Source of the DNA: WHSW01 sp963846165
GTDB taxonomy: Bacteria > Actinomycetota > Thermoleophilia > Solirubrobacterales > 70-9
DNA length: 64,000 nt
Direction of reading: 5' to 3'
Assembly (NCBI GenBank): GCA_963846165.1
Contig: CAWJUU010000009.1
Location: forward strand, 310,001 to 374,000
This document shows, one piece after another, positions 32,906-39,238 of the stretch (position 1 is its first letter; each line of letters opens with the position of its first letter). The notes under the pieces were generated by a model. It searched no databases, was not told where the DNA came from, and worked only from the letters and a program-made list of their open reading frames with translations. The translations under genes were made by a program, and so were the position numbers.

Positions 32906-34184
32906 TCAGTGCCAGCGATGCGGGACGACGGAGCGCGCGGTCGAGCACTCGACGCAGCTAGGTGTGACGCTTTGCGGCGACTGCTTCGTCGCACAGCGCG
33001 CCAGCAAGATCCTCGACGAACTGCCTGAGGACGGCCGTCCCATCGAGGACCGGACAAGGGAGGCGCTGCGGATCGCGATCGCCAACGACAAGGCCGATCG
33101 CTACTGGGCCAACCACGATCCGGCCGACGCGACTAAGGCGCGCGAGCCTGAGCGCGCCGGCGGGATGAGCTTCTTCGACCTATCGGAGCTGCGCCGGCGG
33201 CTCCAGGGGCACCGTGCCGAGTACCTAATCGACGAGCTATGGCCCGAGGACGCCTACGGCGTGCTGGGCGCCGAGGACAAGGCCGGCAAGACGTGGTCGA
33301 TCTGCGACCTGGCCGTCTCGGTCGCGAGTGACACCCCGTGGATCGGGCGCTTTGACTGCAAGCAGGGCGGCGTGCTGCTGCTGTTCGGCGAGGGCGGCGA
33401 ACGCAACCTCTTGCGCCGGCTCGATGCGATCGCCCGCGGCCGGGGGTTGGCCCTCGATGAGTTCTCCGAGCAGGTCCGAGTCTCCCTGGCCGTGCCGCGG
33501 CTCGACAACAGGGCCCACCTGGCGGCGATCGGAAAGGAGCTCGAGCGCTCCTCGCCCAAGGTGGTTCTGCTCGACCCGCTCTACCTCGCCGCCGGCGGCG
33601 GCAGAGGCAAAGACCTCTATGCGATGGGCGAGTCGCTGCAGGCGATCCAGGTGATCTGCCAACAGGCTCGCGCCGCACTGGTGGTCTGCACGCACTGGAA
33701 CAAGGGTGGCGAGGGCACCGGGCCCGGGCGGTTTACCGGGGTCGGACCCGGCGCCTGGGGGCGGGTGCTGGGCTCCGCCGCCGTCGAGCAGCGCCACACC
33801 GATCCCGATGGGCGCTCGACCGTGACGCTGCTCTGGGAGTTCGCGGGAGGCGAAATCCCCGAGACCCGATTTCGGATGCGGCGGCAGGTCTGGGTCGATG
33901 ACCCGAGCGACCTGAACTCCCCGATGCATTACGAGGCCGAGATCACCGAGGAGGGGCTCGAGGCGGTGCCCACCGATCTGTCCGCCTCGCAGGATCGGGT
34001 GCTGGCGGCGCTCGCCGGCGGGAGGAAGACCGTGCAGACGATCGGCGACGTACTCGCCAAAGATGGGCGCGGGAAGCCGCTCAAGGCGCGCACGATCCAG
34101 AACGCGCTGCAGGCCCTGGCCGAGAAGCGGCTCGTTGACGGCGCAGCCGAGTCGGGGAAGGCTGGCGAATGGTGGGCTCAGTGA
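32898..34184 (+). CDS. RecA-fold replication ATPase (RepA/AAA family) with N-terminal zinc finger
   Basis: A 428-residue protein. Residues 5-30 hold a CxxC...CxxC finger (CQRCGTTE, CGDC). The central domain has a variant Walker A GAEDKAGKT near residue 125 and Walker B KVVLLDPLYL near 220, as in RepA-type hexameric helicases and AAA_25 proteins. The C-terminal 90 residues look like a winged helix (RTIQNALQALAEKRLVDG). It would unwind or activate the element's origin. GTG start at 32898. The hairpin array follows directly. Confidence 0.8.
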   Translation: MADQCQRCGTTERAVEHSTQLGVTLCGDCFVAQRASKILDELPEDGRPIEDRTREALRIAIANDKADRYWANHDPADATKAREPERAGGMSFFDLSELRRRLQGHRAEYLIDELWPEDAYGVLGAEDKAGKTWSICDLAVSVASDTPWIGRFDCKQGGVLLLFGEGGERNLLRRLDAIARGRGLALDEFSEQVRVSLAVPRLDNRAHLAAIGKELERSSPKVVLLDPLYLAAGGGRGKDLYAMGESLQAIQVICQQARAALVVCTHWNKGGEGTGPGRFTGVGPGAWGRVLGSAAVEQRHTDPDGRSTVTLLWEFAGGEIPETRFRMRRQVWVDDPSDLNSPMHYEAEITEEGLEAVPTDLSASQDRVLAALAGGRKTVQTIGDVLAKDGRGKPLKARTIQNALQALAEKRLVDGAAESGKAGEWWAQ

Positions 34185-34190
34185 GGCTGC

Positions 34191-34325
34191 TGACCCCGCA
34201 TGAAATCCATGCGGGGTTCATGCGGGGTACCCCCGGGAACAGGTACCCCGCCGACCCCGCCGCCCCCTGTATAGGGGGGCGGGGTCAGCGGCGGGGTTCC
34301 CGACCCCGCATGCGCGCCTCGGTTT
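34191..34325. other. GC-rich hairpin array, candidate replication origin
   Basis: CCCCGCATG (34194-34202) and CATGCGGGG (34208-34216) form a perfect 9-bp hairpin, and a third CATGCGGGG follows. GACCCCGC + CCCCCT (34253-34268) and AGGGGG + GCGGGGTC (34273-34286) form a 14-bp hairpin with a 2-nt bulge around GTAT. GACCCCGCATG recurs near 34302. The array lies between the ATPase stop and the excisionase-like gene. A terminator or an origin are both possible. Confidence 0.55.
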
Positions 34326-34404
34326 CGCGTGCGCGGTCTATGCGCACCCCCTACCTGCTGGTCGTTTCAGGACGTGCAACCGGGCCAGATCGGACGGCCT
34401 CGCC

Positions 34405-34647
34405 GTGACCGGGATCCCGATCACCCCCGAGGCGCTCGCCGCCGCCCTCCTGGCCCATGCGAACGCGCCGGCGAGGGTCGCGCTGACCCGGGCCGAGGCC
34501 GCGACCTCGGTGGGCGTCAGCGTCGATTTCTTCGAGCAGCACATCCAGCCCGACCTGCGGGTGATCCGCGAAGGCCGCAAGGTGCTGATTCCGGTCGCCG
34601 AGCTCGAGCGCTGGGTAACCGAGCGGGCGAACCGGACGCTGCCATGA
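34405..34647 (+). CDS. Excisionase-like helix-turn-helix protein
   Basis: An 80-residue DNA-binding protein. The HTH region LTRAEAATSVGVSVDFFEQH followed by LRVIREGRKVLIPVAELERW is the winged-helix pattern of Xis/MerR-type excisionase and helix-turn-helix domain proteins. The GTG start at 34405 follows the hairpin array. In an integrated element next to an integrase it is best read as the recombination directionality factor, though some family members are plain regulators. Confidence 0.75.
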   Translation: MTGIPITPEALAAALLAHANAPARVALTRAEAATSVGVSVDFFEQHIQPDLRVIREGRKVLIPVAELERWVTERANRTLP

Positions 34648-34706
34648 GTGGGTTCTTGTCCCTACTCCGACAGCCCGGCGGCTTCGAGGGCGTCAGCCTC
34701 GCGCCG

Positions 34707-35864
34707 CTAGCGGCAGTTCACGTTCACGCACTGGCGCCGATCCCCGTTCCCGCCCGCCCGGTTTCCGCCGCCGTCGATCACACCCTTGACGGCGTCGATG
34801 CCGAGGTCCGCGTTGCGCCTCGCCCGGTTCTTCGTCAGCTTCGTCGAGCGGCTCTCGACGTCGAAGCCGTCCTCTTTCGCCCCGCTGGCGACGTTGCGCT
34901 TCAGGAGGTTGTTGCCCCCCGCGTTGACCAGGAACGCATCGCCCGCGCTCCCTCTGACCTCGTTTCGGCGGACGATGTTGTCGACCCCGCCGATCGACTC
35001 GTCGGGAAAGTCGAGTCCGAGGCTGATGCCCCTCGAGCGAGCGTCGATGACTACGTTTCGGGCGACCAGGTTGTGGCTTCCCTCCTCGATCGCGATGCCG
35101 TGCCCGTCTCGGAAGAGCCGGTTGTGCGCGACCACGTTTCGGCGGCCGCTAACGCCGACGCCACCGTCGTTTCGATCGAAGCGGTTGCCCCGCACCCGGT
35201 TGCGGTCCCCCTCCATCAGGAGTCCGGGGCTGGAGTGCGAGAACCGGTTTCCCTTGATCAGGTTGTCGTGGGAAAGTTCGACGTGGATGCCCGGCCCGGG
35301 GTTGTTCCGGAACGAGTTGTCCACGATCCGGAGGTCACGCGAGCCGAACACGAACATCCCGTCCCCCTCGGGAGGGATGTTGTTGCTTCCCGCGCTGTCG
35401 CGGACGCGGCTGTGGGACGAGTCGAAGACAAAGAAGCCGAAGACGGTGTTCCTTGACGAGGAAATCCCGAGTACGCGGTTGTGGCGTGCCTTCCCCACGA
35501 ACACGCCGAGCCCGAACTCGCGCACCGAGCCGTCCCTCACGGTGACCCCGTCGTGGCCGTCGTTGAGCACGCCGACATCGCAAGCCTCGTTCTCAGGACA
35601 TGACCCGAACTCCTGGCCGTCACCACTGATCGTGTGGCCGTTGAGATCGAGCGTTACGTCGTCGGCGCCGATCACGATGCCGTTGTTCGGGCAGTCGATC
35701 AGGTCGCTGTCGAGGGTCGTGTCGACGGTGATCGTGTCGCCGCAGCTGACGTGGTCAGCGCTCGCCTCACCGCCCGTTAGAGCCAGGACCACAGCGACGG
35801 TCGCGGCCAGGAGTACCGTGGCCGATAGCCACGCTCGCCGACGGAGGTGGGTCCTGGAGGTCAT
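34707..35864 (-). CDS. Secreted right-handed parallel beta-helix protein
   Basis: A 385-residue exported protein with a signal peptide (ATVLLAATVAVVLALTGGEASA) and about ten NosD-like beta-helix turns (GDRNRVRGNRFDRN, GRRNVVAHNRLFRD, GSHNLVARNVVID). Two cysteine pairs are found near the N-terminus. Such helices are common in pectate-lyase-like or adhesion proteins; no catalytic residues are obvious. It lies inside the element but against its direction, so it is cargo. The ATG at 35864 has an AAGGAG only 2 nt away, so the start is uncertain. Confidence 0.75.
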   Translation of the reverse strand: MTSRTHLRRRAWLSATVLLAATVAVVLALTGGEASADHVSCGDTITVDTTLDSDLIDCPNNGIVIGADDVTLDLNGHTISGDGQEFGSCPENEACDVGVLNDGHDGVTVRDGSVREFGLGVFVGKARHNRVLGISSSRNTVFGFFVFDSSHSRVRDSAGSNNIPPEGDGMFVFGSRDLRIVDNSFRNNPGPGIHVELSHDNLIKGNRFSHSSPGLLMEGDRNRVRGNRFDRNDGGVGVSGRRNVVAHNRLFRDGHGIAIEEGSHNLVARNVVIDARSRGISLGLDFPDESIGGVDNIVRRNEVRGSAGDAFLVNAGGNNLLKRNVASGAKEDGFDVESRSTKLTKNRARRNADLGIDAVKGVIDGGGNRAGGNGDRRQCVNVNCR

Positions 35865-35970
35865 GGCTCCTTGGGCGAACCTACGTCCGGCCGCGATCAA
35901 AGTCAAGAGCGGCGGGCGTCCTCGACGTCTACTGCGACATCGCCCGCGCAGTATCGCGCGGCGACCGCCC

Positions 35971-36900
35971 TCAGTCCACGACCTTGAACTTGTCCTTGGC
36001 CGGGGAGGGATCGACGTTGCCGGCGGCGTCGATGGCGCGGACCTTGAACTTGTACTCGCCTGTGCCGAGGTTCTTGAGCTTGCGCGGCGACTCACAGGCC
36101 TTGAATTTGGCCGGTCGCGTGTGGTGCTTGCCAACGGACGGCTTCACCTTCAGCTTGCACTGGAAGGTCGAGTCGAGCTCCGAGGAGACGAACTTGAGCT
36201 TGACCTTGCTCTTGTCGGTCTTCTTCGGCGCGTCCTTGGTGATCGTGGTCTCGGGCGCGATGCAATCGGCTTGCGTGAATACGTCGCCCGGACACCCGTC
36301 CTGGGACTCGTCACCGAAGCCGTCTCCGTCGGCGTCGGGCTCGACATCGACGTTGAATGTGTGCTCCTCGTCCGGATTCGTAAAGACGGGAGGGTCGGTG
36401 TCCGTCCCGTTCGCCGGCGTCGGGTTGTACTCGAACGAGTTTGCACCCAGGAGATCGGCTCGCCAAACGATGGTCGCGTTCTGGTCAGCCTCGAGCCCGA
36501 CCTGATCGCCGGCCCGGATCGGAATTCGCGCCGGGAAGGTGTAGGTCCCCGAGCCTTCGGCAACCTGCTCGAGTTCCCCTGTCGTCAGCGCCGTGAACTG
36601 GTCGTCATCGACCCGTCGCACGGTGCGAATGCGAATCTGCTGCGCGTCGGTTTGCTCTCCCAAGCGGACGCGCCAGCCGACGATGACTCCATCGAAGGGG
36701 GCGACGAGCTCGCCCTCGGGAAGAACATCGTCGATCGCGAGGCAGCCACGGTCGGTCAATGCGCTCGAGCACGAGGTGTTGCCGCCGGGCTCGGTCGCCA
36801 GGTTGCTTCCCAGGGTTACCGCACCGGCTGCCGCAGAAGGAACCAGGAGCGCCAGCGTTCCTGCCACAACTGCGCCTGCGCTTGTCTTCTTGCCGAGCAC
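35971..36900 (-). CDS. Secreted calcium-binding-like surface protein
   Basis: A 309-residue protein with a signal peptide and a beta-rich N-terminal domain, a DADGDGFGDESQDGCPGD segment of the thrombospondin-3 calcium-binding type, and a C-terminal Ig-like domain that ends in DAAGNVDPSPAKDKF. That last module recurs in secreted proteins of Thermoleophilia. GTG start with GGGAGG upstream. It lies in tandem with the beta-helix gene and may be co-transcribed. Function unknown; cell-surface binding is inference. Confidence 0.7.
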   Translation of the reverse strand: MLGKKTSAGAVVAGTLALLVPSAAAGAVTLGSNLATEPGGNTSCSSALTDRGCLAIDDVLPEGELVAPFDGVIVGWRVRLGEQTDAQQIRIRTVRRVDDDQFTALTTGELEQVAEGSGTYTFPARIPIRAGDQVGLEADQNATIVWRADLLGANSFEYNPTPANGTDTDPPVFTNPDEEHTFNVDVEPDADGDGFGDESQDGCPGDVFTQADCIAPETTITKDAPKKTDKSKVKLKFVSSELDSTFQCKLKVKPSVGKHHTRPAKFKACESPRKLKNLGTGEYKFKVRAIDAAGNVDPSPAKDKFKVVD

Positions 36901-37273
36901 GTGAACCTCCCTGTTCGTTTCGCCTGGGAGCGAACCTACACCCGGCGGACTGAATCGTCAACCGCAGAGGCGGGCGCCCCGGGTCGGGATGCGCCTCAGC
37001 CGTCCGGCTTGGTTACCCCTCGACCGCTGCAAGCCCGGGGCGCTGAACCGCGCCCCCCCGAGGGCAGCCCAGCAATAAGGCGGAGCGGGCCATCTGTCCT
37101 TCGTCCATCTCTCCTAGACGACCCGCTCCGACCACGCTTAGCAGCGACATCCAGTTCGCAACCGTGGGGTTTGCCTGCAATGGGGTTCGTCGCTGCCGAG
37201 TTCGTAATACCCCGGGCGGCGGCGCGGAACAAGGGGTGCCAGCACCCTAATCGCAGCTACACCCATCACCGGC

Positions 37274-37291
37274 GACCGGGGTCCACCGGTC
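37274..37291. promoter_or_regulatory. Inverted repeat upstream of the integrase promoter
   Basis: GACCGG (37274-37279) and CCGGTC (37286-37291) are exact inverse copies separated by 6 bp. It ends 24 bp before the -35 box of the integrase promoter. It is a candidate operator. The 36901-37273 stretch before it holds no gene; a weaker GGAGCGGG/CCCGCTCC inverse pair lies at 37082-37129. Confidence 0.4.
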
Positions 37292-37315
37292 ATCCTGTTG
37301 CTAGGTACCGACCCC

Positions 37316-37345
37316 TTGACCAGCGACCGCCCGGCGGAGTATGGT
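37316..37345 (+). promoter_or_regulatory. Integrase promoter
   Basis: TTGACC at 37316-37321 and TATGGT at 37340-37345 are separated by 18 bp, a good sigma-70-type match. A 128-nt untranslated leader would precede the integrase ATG. GAGGAGG lies directly before the start codon. Confidence 0.55.
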
Positions 37346-37472
37346 CGAGTCGTAATCAAATGGGGCCGGCGTGCACGAACACCCGGCCCCTGGCGCTCGG
37401 TCAAGTTCGCACAAGCCCGAGCGCGAGGGAACGGTATCGCCCCGCACGGCCCTTCGACTACGAGGAGGACTG

Positions 37473-38711
37473 ATGGCGACCGGAATCACCAAGCGACACT
37501 CCCGCACCTGCCGCTCACGCGAGGGCGGGCGCTGTAGCTGCAACGCGGGCTGGGAGGCGTGGGTGTTCTCCAAGCGCGAGAACAAGAAGATCCGCAAGAC
37601 CTTCACCCATGAGGCCGAGGCGAAGTCCTGGCGCTCGGATGCGCTGGCGGCGGCGAACCGCGGCGTGTTGCAACCCGCTCGCCGCGATGGCCGCTCGCTG
37701 CTGCAGGCGCTCGAGGAGCACGTCGCCGGGATGCGATCCGGCACTGTGCGGCCGAAGGGACGGGCCGCGTACAAGCCGAACACGGTGCGCTCCTACGAGC
37801 AAGCCGTGAAGGCCCACATCGCCGGCTCAGCGATCGGCGCCGCGAGGGTCGGTGAGGTCCGCCGCCAGGACGTGCAGGCGTTCGCGGACGAGCTGCTGGC
37901 ATCCGGGCTCGAGCCCGCGACGGTGAGCAACATCCTCAACCCGATCCAGGCCTTCTACCGCCGCGCCGTCGACCGCGACGAGGTCGCCTACAACCCGGCC
38001 GAGCGAATCGACCTCCCCACCGGGCAGGCGACCCGGCCGAAGCGGATCGCCTCCGCGGTTGAGGCCCGAGCTCTGCTCGACGGGCTCGTCGAGCGCGACC
38101 GGCCGCTGTGGGCCACCGCGTTCTATGCCGGGCTGCGGCGTGGAGAGCTGCAGGCGCTCAGATGGGGGGACGTCGACCTCGGCGCCAGCCTGATCAGCGT
38201 CGAGCGCTCCTGGGACCAATACGAGGGGCCGATCGAGCCCAAGTCGCGCTCCAGTCGCCGGACGGTGCCGCTGCTCGCGATCCTGCGCGATTACCTGGAC
38301 GAGCACAAGCTCGCGGCCCCGAGCAACTCAGACGCGCTCGTGTTCGGCCGCGCCGAGTCGAGTCCGTTCGCGCCGATGGCGGTGGGCAAGCGGGCGAAGA
38401 AGGCCTGGGAGGCGGCGGGGCTCGAGCCGACCACGCTGCACGAGTGCCGCCACACCTTCGCCTCGCTGCTGATCGACTCCGGGGCCAATCCGAAGGCGGT
38501 GCAGGAGTTCATGGGCCACTCGAAGATCCAGACGACCTTCGACGTCTACGGGCACCTGTTCCCCGGCAGCCATGACGAGGTCCGCGCCCGGATGGACGCC
38601 TACCTAGCGGCCGGTGACGTGCACGGCGACGTGCTGACTGGCGCACCAACTGGCGCACCAGGGCAAATCCAGCCCGATCCTCTCCCCTCCGAGCCGAAGG
38701 AAACCGCATGA
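37473..38711 (+). CDS. int: Tyrosine integrase of the element
   Basis: A 412-residue phage-type integrase. The N-terminal part has a cysteine-rich arm-binding motif (CRSREGGRCSCNAG) and a SAM-like core-binding domain from about residue 65. Catalytic residues are Arg in GLRRGELQALRW, HECRHTFASLLI, His in FMGHSKIQTT and Tyr in DVYGHLFPG. The C-terminal tail LTGAPTGAPG is encoded by the right-hand arm-type repeats, and the stop lies two bases before the 60-bp repeat. ATG at 37473 with GAGGAGG upstream. Confidence 0.92.
   Translation: MATGITKRHSRTCRSREGGRCSCNAGWEAWVFSKRENKKIRKTFTHEAEAKSWRSDALAAANRGVLQPARRDGRSLLQALEEHVAGMRSGTVRPKGRAAYKPNTVRSYEQAVKAHIAGSAIGAARVGEVRRQDVQAFADELLASGLEPATVSNILNPIQAFYRRAVDRDEVAYNPAERIDLPTGQATRPKRIASAVEARALLDGLVERDRPLWATAFYAGLRRGELQALRWGDVDLGASLISVERSWDQYEGPIEPKSRSSRRTVPLLAILRDYLDEHKLAAPSNSDALVFGRAESSPFAPMAVGKRAKKAWEAAGLEPTTLHECRHTFASLLIDSGANPKAVQEFMGHSKIQTTFDVYGHLFPGSHDEVRARMDAYLAAGDVHGDVLTGAPTGAPGQIQPDPLPSEPKETA
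38631..38663 (+). repeat. Right internal repeat pair (TGGCGCACCA twice)
   Basis: The counterpart of 28166-28197. It falls inside the last codons of the integrase gene, so the same DNA serves as coding sequence and probable integrase arm site. Distance to the right 60-bp repeat is 50 bp; the left pair is 89 bp from the left repeat. Confidence 0.6.
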
Positions 38712-38712
38712 A

Positions 38713-38772
38713 CAAGCCCCAAACGAAACGCCCCGCACTTGGCGGGGCGTCTCGGGGTACAGGGAGGAGAGA
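38713..38772 (+). repeat. Right 60-bp direct repeat, candidate attR, with integrase terminator
   Basis: Perfect copy of 28018-28077. The ACGCCCCGC/GCGGGGCGT hairpin falls at 38728-38750, 17 bp after the integrase stop, and so should end the integrase transcript. Past the repeat the sequence turns to a TATGTGTGTTTTTGCG stretch not seen at the left side. Confidence 0.8.
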
Positions 38773-38814
38773 TATGTGTGTTTTTGCGTGTCTGTGTGAG
38801 GTAGGCCGGCGTGA

Positions 38815-39177
38815 TTAGGCGCTGCGCGCCGTGCTGAACCGCGTTGAAGCGGTCAGCGCGACGATTGCGGCGCCGATGCCGACCAGAAAGACCGTTGCGT
38901 ACCACTCGCCCGTGGCGAGGCCGATCGCAACGCCGGCGAGCGTCGCCAGCGCGGCGAGCGTGTAGTCGAAACCGGCGTGTGCCGCGAGCGGCAGGGTGCG
39001 CCTGGGGCCATCGACCTGGAGCGCCAGCGCGAGCATCACGATGCCGAGCAGGACCGTGACCGCCGTCGCTGCGGGCCTGAAGCCGAGCAGGAACGGAGCG
39101 ACCATGATCGCCGGCGCGGCGAACATCTCGACCACGCTGTGGACGGAGAGGGGTATCGCTCTCGAACTCATCAGCAC
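38815..39177 (-). CDS. Small polytopic membrane protein
   Basis: A 120-residue protein with four predicted membrane helices (AAPAIMVAPFLLGF, AVTVLLGIVMLALAL, LAALATLAGVAIGLA, FLVGIGAAIVAL). No charged catalytic motif. SPW-repeat-like proteins have a similar shape, but I would not assert this. Start is either the GTG at 39177 or the ATG at 39171. A CRP/GlxR-type site lies about 30 bp upstream. Confidence 0.6.
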   Translation of the reverse strand: MLMSSRAIPLSVHSVVEMFAAPAIMVAPFLLGFRPAATAVTVLLGIVMLALALQVDGPRRTLPLAAHAGFDYTLAALATLAGVAIGLATGEWYATVFLVGIGAAIVALTASTRFSTARSA

Positions 39178-39206
39178 CCAGGATACGAACGTATGTGCGA
39201 TTCGAG

Positions 39207-39222
39207 TGTGACTCAGGTCACA
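39207..39222. promoter_or_regulatory. CRP/GlxR-like binding site
   Basis: TGTGA-CTCAGG-TCACA is an exact match to the TGTGA-N6-TCACA consensus known for CRP and actinobacterial GlxR. The symmetry extends by one base on each side. It sits 30 bp before the start of the membrane protein and 16 bp after the end of dxs. No CRP gene is in this window. Confidence 0.5.
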
Positions 39223-39238
39223 CTGCAGTCTCGGCGAG

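Larger units (their letters stand above)
28018..38772. mobile_element. Integrated satellite-like element of about 10.75 kb
   Basis: The limits are a perfect 60-bp direct repeat (28018-28077 and 38713-38772), with a tyrosine integrase ending two bases before the right copy. Contents include a resolvase-like nuclease, an RHH regulator, a small terminase, a RecA-fold replication ATPase with a hairpin array, an excisionase-like gene and two secreted-protein genes in opposite orientation. Capsid, portal, tail, large terminase, lysis and conjugation genes are not seen. The flanking genes (TolB-like protein on the left; membrane protein and dxs on the right) look chromosomal. Satellite versus integrative plasmid is inference. 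Confidence 0.85.

Noticed and set aside
34786..37473. An 895-codon plus-strand frame across the two secreted-protein genes and the integrase leader
   Set aside because: It mirrors the minus-strand beta-helix and surface-protein genes, which have signal peptides and repeats; the plus-strand product has no recognisable feature and has no ribosome site.
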